A DNA stretch of 64,000 nucleotides from Bradyrhizobium sp. CB2312 (lineage in GTDB: Bacteria > Pseudomonadota > Alphaproteobacteria > Rhizobiales > Xanthobacteraceae): NCBI RefSeq assembly GCF_029714425.1, contig NZ_CP121668.1, forward strand, positions 1,137,501 through 1,201,500, written 5' to 3'. Below the pieces are notes generated by a model. It saw only the letters and a list, made by a program, of their open reading frames with translations. It did no database searches and had not been told where the DNA came from. Both the position numbers and the translations under genes were made by a program. Position 1 is the first letter of the stretch, and every line of letters begins with the position of its first letter. Positions 26,606-35,700 of this stretch are shown here, piece by piece.

Positions 26606-26810
26606 CTACGTCGCCGGCTTATGGGGCAGGGGGGAATAGCCGGCTGTTGAGACGACTCTCGGGCGCGAAAGTCGTTCCAGGCGGTTGCAAAATTTTTTGT
26701 GCCGCCTGCGGTGATCTGCGCACACGGTTAAGTGATCTCAACGGCTGAGAACTCCCGGTCCTCTCGTCGCGTTGTTCCCGCGATCGCCATGGGGCGAGGG
26801 ATATTTAGCC

Positions 26811-27233
26811 ATGTCACAGATTCAAAAGATATTTTTGGGCGCCGTCGCAATTGCCGCGACGCTCGCTGCGGTGCAGGTCGGCGCGGTTCAGCTGGCCTCC
26901 GGCCACGATCTGGCCGACCGCTGGCAGGCGGTTGCCGACAAGCCGGACCACAACGTCAATCGCGCCAGCAAGGCCGACCGCCTCGCCGGGATCAAGCCGG
27001 CCCCGGTTCCCACCCGCACCGTGTCGATGCGGCTGAACGACCTTGCCGACACCTCGGTGCTGCTGCGGGTCCCCGCGGTGATTGAGACCGGCAACGCCAA
27101 GCCGCCGCCGATGCTGCTCAGGGACAAGGACCAGAAGCAGGGCCGCCACAAGCCGACGGTCGCCTGCGAGCCGATGGTCAGCTCGCTGACCGAGGTCGCA
27201 AGGCTGCTCCAGCCCGGTCGCTGCGTGACCTGA
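26811..27233 (+). CDS. Hypothetical secreted or membrane-anchored protein
   Basis: 140 residues from the ATG at 26811 (GAGGGA upstream). The N terminus MSQIQKIFLGAVAIAATLAA forms a hydrophobic signal or anchor. The rest is basic and Pro-rich without recognisable motif; two Cys near the end (VACEPMV and GRCVT) could form a disulfide. I do not recognise the family. Codon use fits the neighbours, so the gene is likely real. It lies 107 bases upstream of htpG but has no visible link to it. Confidence 0.6.
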   Translation: MSQIQKIFLGAVAIAATLAAVQVGAVQLASGHDLADRWQAVADKPDHNVNRASKADRLAGIKPAPVPTRTVSMRLNDLADTSVLLRVPAVIETGNAKPPPMLLRDKDQKQGRHKPTVACEPMVSSLTEVARLLQPGRCVT

Positions 27234-27278
27234 TCGCCTCCGGCGGACGGACCGGCGTCATAGGGGCGCTCACATCCT

Positions 27279-27307
27279 CTTGATCCGTTGTCCAGTCGCG
27301 TTATATC
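27279..27307 (+). promoter_or_regulatory. Candidate heat-shock promoter of htpG
   Basis: CTTGAT at 27279-27284 and TTATATC at 27301-27307 lie about 35-60 bases upstream of the htpG ATG. The CTTGA box and spacing resemble alphaproteobacterial RpoH promoters; the same bases could also be read as a vegetative promoter. Confidence 0.35.
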
Positions 27308-27340
27308 CCGGCTTTCCCTTTTGATTGACCGGGTAAACGC

Positions 27341-29215
27341 ATGACGACGTCAGATACGGCTGTGCATACGCAGCCCTTCCAGGCCGAGGTTTCCGAGCTG
27401 CTGCACCTCATGGTGCACTCCGTCTATTCGGAGACCGACATTTTCCTGCGCGAGCTCGTCTCCAACGCGTCGGACGCCTGCGACAAGCTGCGCTATGAGG
27501 CGATCGCAAGTCCCGCGTTGCTGGGCGAAGGCGACGCGCTCAAGATCCGCATCATCCCGCACAAGGCGGATGGAACGCTCACCATTGCCGACAACGGCAT
27601 CGGTATGGAGCGGCAGGAGCTGATCGACCATCTCGGCACCATCGCCCGCTCCGGCACCAAGGCCTTCGTGTCGAAGCTGAAGGAGGCCAAGGACGGCCTC
27701 GGGCTGATCGGCCAGTTCGGCGTCGGCTTCTATTCGGCCTTCATGGTCGCCGACAGGATCGTCGTCATCAGCCGTCGCGCCGGCGAGAGCGACGTCTGGA
27801 CCTGGACGTCCTCCGGCGGCTCCGGCTTCGAGATCGCGCGGGCGAGCGAGGCGGACGCGGCGCGTGTGGCGCGGGGCACCGAGATCGTCCTGCACCTCAA
27901 GGACGACGCCAAGAAATATCTCGAGACCTACGAGATCGAGCGCATCGTCAGCGCCTATTCCGACAACATCCTGTTCCCCATCGAGCTCGTGCCCGAAGAG
28001 GGTGAGCCGCGCCAGATCAACTCGGCGAGCGCGCTGTGGCAGCGCTCCAAATCCGAGCTGACGGCGGAAGACTACAAGAAGGCCTATCAGCAGATCGCCT
28101 CCGCCTTCGACGATCCCGCGATGACGCTGCACTACCGCGCCGAGGGCCGCTACTCCTACGCCGTGCTGCTGTTCGCGCCTTCGACCAAGCCGTTCGACCT
28201 GTTCGAGCCGAACCGCAAGGGCCGCGTCAAGCTCTATGTTCGCCGGGTCTTCATCACCGACGACGCCGACCTGCTGCCGGGCTATCTGCGCTTCATTCGC
28301 GGCGTGGTCGACAGCGAGGATCTGCCGCTCAACATCTCGCGCGAGATGCTCCAGAACAATCCTCAGCTGGCGCAGATCCGCAAGGCGGTCGCGACCCGTG
28401 TCGTGTCCGAGCTGGAAGGCCTTGCCGACAAGGACCCGGACAACTTTGCAAAGATCTGGGACGCCTTCGGCGCGGTGCTGAAGGAAGGCATCTACGAGGA
28501 TTTCGAGCGGCGCGAAAAGCTGCTGGCGCTGTCCCGCTTCACCACGACCTCGGGCGAAAAGCGCTCGCTGAAGCAGATCATCGCCGATTTCAAGCCGAAC
28601 CAGACCGAGATCTACTATCTCGTCGGCGACAGCATCGAGCGGCTGAAGTCCAATCCACGGCTGGAGGCGGCCACCGCGCGCGGCATCGAGGTGCTGCTGC
28701 TGTCCGATCCGGTTGACGCGTTCTGGACCTCGATGCCGTCGGAGTTCGACGGCAAGCCGCTGAAGTCGCTGAGCCAGGGCGATCTCAATCTCGACCTGAT
28801 CCCGCGCGTCGACGCGGCGGACGAGGCGAAGAAGGACGAGCCTGAAGCGGACGAGGCCGCCACCATCGCGGTGATCAAGGCAGCGCTCGGCGAGCGCGTC
28901 AGCGACGTCAAGGCCTCGACGCGTCTCACCAGCTCCGCCTCCTGCCTCGTCGCCGACAGCCAGGGCCCGAGCCGCGAGCTCGAGCGCATCCTGTCGCAGC
29001 AGAACCGCGGCATGCGCACCAAGCCGATCCTCGAGATCAACCTGCGTCATCCCATGGTGAGCGCGATCACCAAGGCGCAGGCGGGCTCCAACACGGTCGA
29101 TGATCTCAGCCTGCTCCTGCTCGAGCAGGCGCAGATCCTGGACGGTGAGCTGCCGGAGGATCCGGCCGCGTTTGCAGCGAGGCTGAACCGGCTGGTGCTG
29201 CAGGGGCTGGGCTGA
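27341..29215 (+). CDS. htpG: Molecular chaperone HtpG (Hsp90)
   Basis: 624 residues, the normal length. The GHKL ATPase motifs are complete: [17 protein letters not shown] (motif I), ADNGIGM (motif II, Asp and Gly contacting ATP), and [15 protein letters not shown] (glycine-rich lid). The middle domain has [20 protein letters not shown] and [19 protein letters not shown] with the catalytic Arg. The C terminus provides the dimer domain. It is a cytosolic ATP-dependent chaperone for stress-damaged clients. Single-gene unit with a possible heat-shock promoter. A long open frame on the opposite strand is only its shadow. Confidence 0.97.
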   Translation: MTTSDTAVHTQPFQAEVSELLHLMVHSVYSETDIFLRELVSNASDACDKLRYEAIASPALLGEGDALKIRIIPHKADGTLTIADNGIGMERQELIDHLGTIARSGTKAFVSKLKEAKDGLGLIGQFGVGFYSAFMVADRIVVISRRAGESDVWTWTSSGGSGFEIARASEADAARVARGTEIVLHLKDDAKKYLETYEIERIVSAYSDNILFPIELVPEEGEPRQINSASALWQRSKSELTAEDYKKAYQQIASAFDDPAMTLHYRAEGRYSYAVLLFAPSTKPFDLFEPNRKGRVKLYVRRVFITDDADLLPGYLRFIRGVVDSEDLPLNISREMLQNNPQLAQIRKAVATRVVSELEGLADKDPDNFAKIWDAFGAVLKEGIYEDFERREKLLALSRFTTTSGEKRSLKQIIADFKPNQTEIYYLVGDSIERLKSNPRLEAATARGIEVLLLSDPVDAFWTSMPSEFDGKPLKSLSQGDLNLDLIPRVDAADEAKKDEPEADEAATIAVIKAALGERVSDVKASTRLTSSASCLVADSQGPSRELERILSQQNRGMRTKPILEINLRHPMVSAITKAQAGSNTVDDLSLLLLEQAQILDGELPEDPAAFAARLNRLVLQGLG

Positions 29216-29233
29216 CGCCACGCACACAGACCG

Positions 29234-29297
29234 CGTAGGGTGGGCAAGGCGACTTGTCCGCCTAGCTCGAAGAGCGAAGGCGGAAGCGTGCCCACCG
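29234..29297. repeat. Degenerate family A repeat
   Basis: Begins CGTAGGGTGGGCAAGGCG and ends GGAAGCGTGCCCACCGC; the right arm has lost the CCCTACG end. It lies downstream of htpG. Confidence 0.65.
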
Positions 29298-29457
29298 CAT
29301 GCGCACCGTGATGCTGTCGCGGCGCCATGTCTCATCCGTTTCGCCGCGCGTCACAAGCGGGAGAGGTATGAACGAGAGCAATCGCTTCTTGCACGCCGTT
29401 GTGCCATATCGAAATGACATACCGCGTGCTGTTGTTACCGATTCGAGGAAATGTCCG

Positions 29458-29739
29458 ATGCGCCTGCCGATTTTGACCCTGACCGCGATTGCCTCGCTGT
29501 TTGTCGCGGCGGACGCCAGCGCACAGACCTACGATCCACGCTACCCGGTATGCATGCACGTCTACTCGCCGGGCGGCTTCGGTGGCGGTGGCGGCGACTA
29601 TTACGACTGCTCCTTCACCTCGCTGCCGCAGTGCCGCGCTACGGCCTCGGGCCGATCGGCCAGCTGCGACCTCAATCCCTATTACGCCTTCGACGAACCG
29701 CCGCCGCCTCCGCGCAAGCGTCACAGGAAGCAGCACTAG
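29458..29739 (+). CDS. Small secreted DUF3551 protein (tandem copy 1)
   Basis: 93 residues from the ATG at 29458 with GAGGAAA upstream. MRLPILTLTAIASLFVAADA, then SAQTYDPRYPVCMHVY, shows a signal peptide cut after an Ala motif. The mature protein has four Cys (PVCMHVY, YDCSFTS, PQCRATA, SCDLNPYY), a glycine-rich loop and a basic Pro-rich tail. This pattern defines DUF3551, a family abundant in Bradyrhizobium with unknown role. The fixed Cys suggest two disulfides in the periplasm. A paralogue follows 33 bases later. Confidence 0.8.
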   Translation: MRLPILTLTAIASLFVAADASAQTYDPRYPVCMHVYSPGGFGGGGGDYYDCSFTSLPQCRATASGRSASCDLNPYYAFDEPPPPPRKRHRKQH

Positions 29740-29772
29740 CGATCGGCGATGCGGCTCTGCGGGAGGCTTGTC

Positions 29773-30042
29773 ATGCGCAGCTCATTCGCTCTGATGGTGA
29801 TCGCCGGTGCGCTGATTGCGGCTGCGCCGGCGCAGGCGCAGACGTTCGATCCGCGCTATCCCGTCTGCATGCACGTCTATTCCGGCGCGAATGGCGGCGG
29901 TGGAGAATGGTACGACTGTTCCTTCATCTCGGTGCCGCAGTGCCGCGCCACGGCGTCAGGCCGCCCCGCGACCTGCGATCTCAACCCGTATTATCCGGTC
30001 AACGCGCCGTTGCCCCGCGCGCGCTACAGGCGCGGCGGCTAG
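29773..30042 (+). CDS. Small secreted DUF3551 protein (tandem copy 2)
   Basis: 89 residues, ATG 29773 with GGGAGG at good spacing; an in-frame ATG at 29749 lacks a site. Signal peptide MRSSFALMVIAGALIAAAPA with AQAQTFDPRYPVCMHVY following. The four Cys keep the spacing of copy 1 (PVCMHVY, YDCSFIS, PQCRATA, TCDLNPYY), while the glycine loop and tail differ. Tandem duplication of the upstream gene; likely one transcript. Function unknown. Confidence 0.8.
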   Translation: MRSSFALMVIAGALIAAAPAQAQTFDPRYPVCMHVYSGANGGGGEWYDCSFISVPQCRATASGRPATCDLNPYYPVNAPLPRARYRRGG

Positions 30043-30052
30043 CTCTGCGCGA

Positions 30053-30466
30053 TCACCGCTCGCCGGGCCACCAGTTCGAGCGCGGATCTTTTGCGGAGAT
30101 CTTTGTCGTGCGTAGCGCCACCAGATGGCTGCGCTTGTAGGGACGGCCCCCAAGCTCCGAGCACTGGCGGCAGCGCATGGCCCGCTCGAGCTCGTGGATC
30201 GGCGTCGACTTCCTCCGCCTGACGATGTCGAGTGCTACCGTCTGATGCGTCTCGCAGCCCAGGCACTTGACCTCAAGATAACAGTAGCTCGCGTTGAGTG
30301 CGTCGCCGAGCGTCGGTGAGGGCTGTGCGGGGCCCTGAAACCCCAGCATGCGCTGGTTCCAGGCCTCGCAGGCGAGACGATCGGCCTCCTTGCGGACCTC
30401 GGCAGCGCGTTCTGCCGCCGCCCGGACGGACGCACCATAAATTCGCTCGCGGGATTTGGTCGTCAT
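30053..30466 (-). CDS. Hypothetical protein with a CxxC/CxxC zinc-ribbon-like motif
   Basis: 137 residues. A basic, Ala/Arg-rich N-terminal helix (SVRAAAERAAEVRKEADRLA) is followed by CLGCETHQTV and, about 30 residues later, MRCRQCSELG, a pair of CxxC knuckles that would bind one zinc. The tail is basic. This suggests a nucleic-acid-binding or protein-binding zinc ribbon, but I do not recognise the family. It is convergent with the DUF3551 pair. Confidence 0.6.
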   Translation of the reverse strand: MTTKSRERIYGASVRAAAERAAEVRKEADRLACEAWNQRMLGFQGPAQPSPTLGDALNASYCYLEVKCLGCETHQTVALDIVRRRKSTPIHELERAMRCRQCSELGGRPYKRSHLVALRTTKISAKDPRSNWWPGER

Positions 30467-30558
30467 GACGCGGCAAGATGCCCGCGCTCGGGATATTTCG
30501 GCAAGCCGCTAGGAATGGTGGGTGTGGATGGCCTGGACGCAATCCGCGTTCCGCGCCG

Positions 30559-31539
30559 CTACTCCTTCTTGATCCCCGACAATTCCACAACCTTGCGCCA
30601 GCGGTCGGTCTCCGCGCTCAGCATGCTGCCGAACTCGCCGGCGTTGCCGTGCAGCGGGATTGCGCCGAGCTCGGCGATGCGGGCCTTGATCTCGGCATCT
30701 GACAGCGCGGTGTCGATCTCGCGATTGAGCAGATCGACGATCTCGCGCGGCGTGTCGTGCGGCGCGCCGACGCCGTAGAAAGAGCTCGTCTCGTAGCCGG
30801 GCAGGGTGTCCGCGATCGGCGGCACGTCGGGCAGGATCTCCGAGCGCTCGCGCATGGTGACGCCGAGCGCGCGCAGCTTGCCGGCGCGCACCAGCTCGAA
30901 CGACGAGGTGACGTTGTCGAACATGCCCTGGATCTGGCCGCTCATCACGTCGGTCAGGCCCGGCGCCGAGCCGCGATAGGGCACATGGGTGAACTGCACG
31001 CTGGCGAGGGACTTGAACAGCTCGCCGGACAGATGCAGCGAGGTGCCGATGCCGGACGAGGCGATCGACATCTTGCCCGGGTTGGCTTTGGCATAGGCGA
31101 TGAAGTCGGCAATATTCTTCACCGGCAGGTCGTTGTTGACGACCAGCACCAGCGGAATGCGTGCGAGCCCGGCGACCGGCGCGATCGCCTTGGCGAAATC
31201 ATACGGCAGCGAGCGATCGAACGAGGCGTTGATCGCATTCGCGGTCGAGGTCAGCAGCAGCGTGTAGCCGTCGGGCGCCGAGGTGATCACGGCCTGCGTC
31301 CCGATATTGCTGCCGGCGCCCGGCTTGTTCTCGACGACAAAGGTCTGGCCGAGCCGGTCGGACAGCCGCTGGCACAGCAGCCGCGACAGCACATCGGTCG
31401 CGCCGCCCGGCGCATAAGGCACGACCCATTTCACGCTGCGCGAGGGATAGGAGGGGTTGCCGATCGCAAAGGCGCGCGGCGTTGCGAGCGTGGCGACGGT
31501 GCAGGCAGCGGCCTGAAGGAAATGTCGTCTGGTGATCAT
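30559..31539 (-). CDS. Tripartite tricarboxylate transporter binding protein (Bug/TctC family)
   Basis: 326 residues from ATG 31539 (GGAGG upstream); an in-frame ATG at 31704 lies inside a repeat and is rejected. MITRRHFLQAAACTVATLAT is a twin-arginine-like signal. The mature protein opens VKWVVPYAPGGATDVLSRLL and carries FVVENKPGAGSNIGTQAVI, the classic Bug signature that binds a carboxylate end. Bug proteins deliver carboxylic acids to TctAB permeases, often encoded elsewhere, as here. The ligand is unknown. Confidence 0.88.
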   Translation of the reverse strand: MITRRHFLQAAACTVATLATPRAFAIGNPSYPSRSVKWVVPYAPGGATDVLSRLLCQRLSDRLGQTFVVENKPGAGSNIGTQAVITSAPDGYTLLLTSTANAINASFDRSLPYDFAKAIAPVAGLARIPLVLVVNNDLPVKNIADFIAYAKANPGKMSIASSGIGTSLHLSGELFKSLASVQFTHVPYRGSAPGLTDVMSGQIQGMFDNVTSSFELVRAGKLRALGVTMRERSEILPDVPPIADTLPGYETSSFYGVGAPHDTPREIVDLLNREIDTALSDAEIKARIAELGAIPLHGNAGEFGSMLSAETDRWRKVVELSGIKKE

Positions 31540-31576
31540 GGAAGCCTCCACGAAGAAACAGAAGTTGCCGCACGCT

Positions 31577-31717
31577 CCTCTTCCTTCTCCCCGTGTGGGA
31601 GAAGGTGGCCGAAGCGCCGGATGAGGGGTTCTCTCCACTCGCAAGATTGTCTGTGTGGAGAGAGACCCCTCACCCGTCGCCTTGCGCGCGCCACCCTCTC
31701 CCACAAGGGGAGAGGGT
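31577..31717. repeat. Dispersed palindromic repeat, family D
   Basis: CTTCTCCCCGTGTGGGAGAA on the left and CCCTCTCCCACAAGGGGAGA on the right, with GCGCCGGATGAGGGGTTCTC inside. It fills most of the 365-base gap between the divergent Bug-protein and acyl-CoA synthetase genes; the rest holds an AT-richer stretch (31735-31850) where promoters may lie, but I see no clear box. Confidence 0.82.
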
Positions 31718-31904
31718 AAGGATGCTCGCGCGGCTTCGTTACTTGGCTATCGCAAGAATTGCGCCAAGCCGCACGCCGATCCCGTCGGCTTGGTAAAGGA
31801 TGACTGGAGTTAATCGCGCACTAACCGGCTTTTACCTTGTCTCTTAACACCTGGGCAGGGCGCGCGGGCTAAGCTGCCGCTACCTGCAGACACGTTCCGA
31901 AAGA

Positions 31905-33719
31905 ATGAACGGCATGACCACCGGCGTCATTGAGCAACCAAAGGCCGCGCGTGCGCCTTCGGCTTCAAAGATCTGGCTGAAAGCCATCGAGCTCACGGCA
32001 CGGATCGAGACGCTGCCGGGCCGCCTGTTCGCCGATGTCATCGACGATTGGGCGCAGCGCCAGCCGGACCGCATCGCACTGGTCGCGGAAGATACAACGC
32101 TCGACTACGACGGCCTGTCGAAGCGGATCAACCGCTATGCGCGCTGGGCACGCTCGGTCGGCGTCGCCAAGGGCGATACGGTTGCCCTGATCATGCCGAA
32201 CGGCATCGACTATGTCGCGGCCTGGCTCGGCATCAGCCGGGTCGGCGGCGTGGCAGCGCTGATCAACACCAAGCTGGTCGGACAGTCGCTCGCGCATTGC
32301 ATCGACGTCGCAAAACCCTCGCATATCATCGTTGCACATCAGCTCGCCGAGATGCTGGCGAGCGCAACGCCGCATCTGACGACGCAAGCCATGATCTGGA
32401 CCCACGGCGATGCCCGCAGCGAGCGCGCCATCGACGTTGCGCTTGCCGCGCTCGACGGTGCGCCGCTGTCGCCGGACGAGCATGGCGACGTCATCATCGA
32501 CGACCGCGCGCTGCTGATCTACACCTCCGGCACGACAGGCCTGCCGAAGGCCGCCAGCATCAGCCATCGTCGCATCCTCAACTGGGGTTTCTGGTTCGCA
32601 GGCCTCACCGGCGCCACGCCGCAGGACCGGCTCTATGACTGCCTGCCGCTGTTCCACTCGGTCGGCGGCATCGTCGCGCCGTGCAGCATGCTCGCCGCTG
32701 GCGGCTCGGTGGTGATCGCGGACAAATTCTCCGCCTCGAATTTCTGGCCCGACATCGTCCGTCACGACTGCACGCTGTTCCAGTATATCGGCGAGCTCTG
32801 CCGTTATCTGCTGAAAGCTCCGCCGTCGGAATACGAGAACCGGCATCGCCTGCGGCTCGCTTGCGGCAACGGCCTGCGCGGCGACATCTGGGAAGATTTC
32901 CAGGCGCGCTTCGCCATTCCGCGTATCCTCGAATTCTATGCGGCCACGGAAGGCAATTTCTCGCTGTTCAACGTCGAGGGCCAGCCGGGCGCGATCGGCC
33001 GTATCCCGCCGCTGCTCGCGCATCGGTTTCCGGCGAGCCTGGTCAAGCTCGATCCTGATAGCGCAGCGCCGCTGCGCAATGAAGATGGCTTTTGCATCGC
33101 CTGCGCCCGCGGCGAGGCCGGCGAAGCGATCGGCCGCATCGGCACGGCCGATGAAGGCGGTGGCCGCTTCGAAGGCTATACCGACGCCGGCGAGACCGAG
33201 AAGAAGATTCTCCGCGACGTGTTCGCCAAGGGCGATGCCTGGTTCCGGACCGGCGATCTGATGCGGCTCGACGACAAGGGCTTTTTCCATTTCGTCGATC
33301 GCATCGGCGATACCTTCCGCTGGAAGGGCGAGAATGTCGCGACCTCGGAGGTCAACGACGCCGTGCGCGATTTCACCGGCGTCATCGACGCCACCACCTA
33401 CGGCGTTAGCATCCCCGATACCGATGGCCGCGCCGGCATGAGCGCCATCGTGGTGAACGAGGGTTTTGACATCGAAGCGCTGCCGGCGCATCTGACGCAG
33501 CGCCTGCCGGCCTATGCCCGGCCGGTCTTCATCCGCATCTCGCGCGAGCTCGATGCGACCGAGACCTTCAAGCAGAAGAAGGGCGAGCTGGCGCGGGAGG
33601 GATTTGATCCGGCTGCGATTTCCGATCCGCTGTTCATGCTCGACCCGCAATCCGGCGCCTATGCCGCGCTCGATTCAGAGGTGTACGCCAAGATCATCGA
33701 GGGCATGATCAGGCGGTAG
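31905..33719 (+). CDS. Very-long-chain acyl-CoA synthetase (FATP/FadD-like)
   Basis: 604 residues. The AMP signature LLIYTSGTTGLPKAASISH and the A5-like FYAATEGNFSLFNV are those of the FATP/SLC27 branch, which also carries GDTFRWKGENVATSEVNDAV near the C terminus. It activates long-chain fatty acids to CoA esters, often linked to uptake. It lies about 370 bases ahead of the ACP-ligase-ketoreductase trio on the same strand but is separated from it by a family D repeat, so a shared transcript is uncertain. Confidence 0.88.
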   Translation: MNGMTTGVIEQPKAARAPSASKIWLKAIELTARIETLPGRLFADVIDDWAQRQPDRIALVAEDTTLDYDGLSKRINRYARWARSVGVAKGDTVALIMPNGIDYVAAWLGISRVGGVAALINTKLVGQSLAHCIDVAKPSHIIVAHQLAEMLASATPHLTTQAMIWTHGDARSERAIDVALAALDGAPLSPDEHGDVIIDDRALLIYTSGTTGLPKAASISHRRILNWGFWFAGLTGATPQDRLYDCLPLFHSVGGIVAPCSMLAAGGSVVIADKFSASNFWPDIVRHDCTLFQYIGELCRYLLKAPPSEYENRHRLRLACGNGLRGDIWEDFQARFAIPRILEFYAATEGNFSLFNVEGQPGAIGRIPPLLAHRFPASLVKLDPDSAAPLRNEDGFCIACARGEAGEAIGRIGTADEGGGRFEGYTDAGETEKKILRDVFAKGDAWFRTGDLMRLDDKGFFHFVDRIGDTFRWKGENVATSEVNDAVRDFTGVIDATTYGVSIPDTDGRAGMSAIVVNEGFDIEALPAHLTQRLPAYARPVFIRISRELDATETFKQKKGELAREGFDPAAISDPLFMLDPQSGAYAALDSEVYAKIIEGMIRR

Positions 33720-33760
33720 AGGACTATGAGGCAACGCACCCACCACAAGACAGGTGCGCT

Positions 33761-33902
33761 CCCTCCCCCCTTGCGGGGGAGGGCGGGGAGAGGGGTAGCC
33801 CAGGAAAAGGTCTGTCGATCATCTCAGCAAAGTTCGTTCACCACGGAGAGAGTGCGTCGTGTGGCACCCCTCTCCCTGCCCCTCCCCCGCAAGGGGGGAG
33901 GG
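33761..33902. repeat. Dispersed palindromic repeat, family D variant
   Basis: CCCTCCCCCCTTGCGGGGGA on the left and CCTCCCCCGCAAGGGGGGAG on the right, with AGGGGTAGCCCAGG and CACCCCTCTCCCTG inside. It takes up much of the 366-base gap before the ACP gene. The remaining 180 bases include an AT-rich stretch (33961-34020) likely to hold the promoter. Confidence 0.8.
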
Positions 33903-34085
33903 AATGCGGGCAACGTGCTCACCTCACGTATTCATCGCAAACCCGCGGAAATCGCCAGATAGGTCCAATTTTATCTGAATTGTCCAAGAAGCCATTTACT
34001 TCTGTCGGGTAAACAGAAGGCCATGGGGAGGCGGTCATCAAGAGCCGCCACAACACGAAATATCGATAACAAGAGCGAGCCAGCC

Positions 34086-34331
34086 ATGTCGGTACGTTCC
34101 AAGGTCATTGAAGCGATCCAGCAGATCGCCAAAGAGCAGCACGTCACGCTTCCCGCCCTCTCCGACGATCTGTCCCTGCACGAGACGGGCTTCGACTCGC
34201 TCGCCTTCGCCATCCTGGTGGCGCGCCTCGAGGACGAGACCGGCGTCGACCCCTTCACCATTTCCGAGGACGCAGCGTTCCCCGCCACCGTGGGTGATTT
34301 CGTGCGGGCCTACGAAAATGTCCCCGCGTGA
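34086..34331 (+). CDS. Free-standing acyl carrier protein
   Basis: 81 residues, start ATG 34086; the in-frame ATG at 34023 would add an unrelated basic extension. The phosphopantetheine site is Ser38 in ETGFDSLAFAIL, within the usual four-helix ACP layout (VIEAIQQIAKEQHV at helix 1, VDPFTISEDAAFPATVGDF at the end). It carries acyl groups on a phosphopantetheine arm. The next gene, an adenylate-forming ligase, starts 14 bases inside this gene, so the two are translationally coupled and probably work together. It is not the housekeeping AcpP, whose site reads DSLD with a more acidic sequence. Confidence 0.88.
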   Translation: MSVRSKVIEAIQQIAKEQHVTLPALSDDLSLHETGFDSLAFAILVARLEDETGVDPFTISEDAAFPATVGDFVRAYENVPA

Positions 34332-35700
34332 GATCTTTGCGCTCCGCGACCATCTCGGCGCGGAGCTGACCGGCCGCACGCTGTCGGACGCGCACCATGT
34401 CGTGTCGCTGACGGATATCCTGTCGCAGACGGTCCTCGGCGGCCGCCTGCGCGAATTGTCCGGCCGTGCCGTCTTGCTGAAATTGTCCGACCAGCTCCGG
34501 TCGGGCCTCGCCATGATCGAGCTCGACGGCATCGCCCGTCGCATGCTGCTGTGTCCGCCCGATCTCAACCCGGCGCATCTCGACGCGTTGATCGCCGATG
34601 CCGGGATCGACGCCGTCGTCACCGACGAGCCCGATCGCTGGACTGATGCCGGCGTGCCGCTGGTCGTCACCGCGCAATCGCCGCTTCAAGCCACCACGCC
34701 TGCCAGGACCGAGCGCGCCACCGAATGGCTGATGCTGACGTCGGGCACCTCGGGCGTGCCGAAAATCGCCGGCCATACGCTGGAAGCACTGACCGGCGCC
34801 ATCGTCGCCGAAGGTCCCGCGAAGGGGCTCGCTCCGGTATGGGCGACGTTCTACGACATCCGCCGCTATGGCGGACTGCAGATATTCCTCCGCGCCATCC
34901 TCTCCGGCGGCTCCATGGTGCTGTCCGATCCGCATGAGGCGCTCGGTGATCACGTCGCGCGGCTGAATGCGTGCGGCGTCTCGCATATCTCCGGCACGCC
35001 CTCGCACTGGCGCAAGCTCTTGATGAGCGGCGCGGCCGCTCAGTTCGCCCCGCGCTATGTCCGCCTCTCCGGCGAGATCGCCGACCAGGCGGTGCTCGAC
35101 GGCCTCAAGGCCGCGTTCCCGAATTCCTCCGTCGGCCATGCCTATGCCTCGACCGAGGCCGGCGTCGGCTTCGCGGTCAATGACGGGCTCGAAGGCTTTC
35201 CGGCCGACTATCTCGGCAACCGCAATGGCGTCGAGATGAAGGTCGTGGATGGCTCCTTGCGCATCCGCTCGACGCGCACGGCGCATGCCTATGTCGGGCG
35301 CAACGCCGCCGCGCTCACCGATGCCGACGGCTTCGTCGACAGCGGCGACATCGTTGAATTGCGCGGCGACCGCTATTATTTCGTCGGCCGCCGCGGCGGC
35401 ATCATCAATATCGGTGGCCTGAAGGTCCATCCCGAGGAGATCGAGGCGGTGATCAATCGCCACCCTGATGTCAGGATGTCGCGGGCCAAATCGCGCAAGA
35501 GTCCGATTACCGGCGGCATCGTCGTCGCCGACGTGATCCTCACCGAAGGCACCGACCAGGCGCGCGTGAAGGAGATCCGCGACCAGATCCTGGAGCAGTG
35601 CCGCGCCCAGCTCGCGTCCCACAAGGTGCCGGCGGTGATCCGCTTCGTCGAGGCGCTCGACGTCACGCCGGCCGGCAAACTGGCGCGCACCGATGCATAA
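34318..35700 (+). CDS. Adenylate-forming acyl ligase, predicted ACP-loading
   Basis: 460 residues from the ATG at 34318, which overlaps the ACP gene by 14 bases. The core motif is MLTSGTSGVPKIAGHT. HAYASTEAGVGFAVNDG is the A5 region, and GGIINIGGLKVHPEEIEAVI plus the C-terminal VTPAGKLARTDA (catalytic Lys) complete the ANL fold. It is shorter at the N terminus than CoA ligases (about 510 or more). Position beside an ACP suggests it activates an acid and loads it on that ACP, in the manner of fatty acyl-AMP ligases (inference). The next gene overlaps it by eight bases. Confidence 0.85.
   Translation: MSPREIFALRDHLGAELTGRTLSDAHHVVSLTDILSQTVLGGRLRELSGRAVLLKLSDQLRSGLAMIELDGIARRMLLCPPDLNPAHLDALIADAGIDAVVTDEPDRWTDAGVPLVVTAQSPLQATTPARTERATEWLMLTSGTSGVPKIAGHTLEALTGAIVAEGPAKGLAPVWATFYDIRRYGGLQIFLRAILSGGSMVLSDPHEALGDHVARLNACGVSHISGTPSHWRKLLMSGAAAQFAPRYVRLSGEIADQAVLDGLKAAFPNSSVGHAYASTEAGVGFAVNDGLEGFPADYLGNRNGVEMKVVDGSLRIRSTRTAHAYVGRNAAALTDADGFVDSGDIVELRGDRYYFVGRRGGIINIGGLKVHPEEIEAVINRHPDVRMSRAKSRKSPITGGIVVADVILTEGTDQARVKEIRDQILEQCRAQLASHKVPAVIRFVEALDVTPAGKLARTDA

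Noticed and set aside
27350..29335. 661-codon open frame on the minus strand opposite htpG
   Set aside because: It lies wholly over a clear Hsp90 gene, its product is a low-complexity Arg/Ala/Asp/Leu-rich chain with no family motif, and high GC keeps such frames open by chance.
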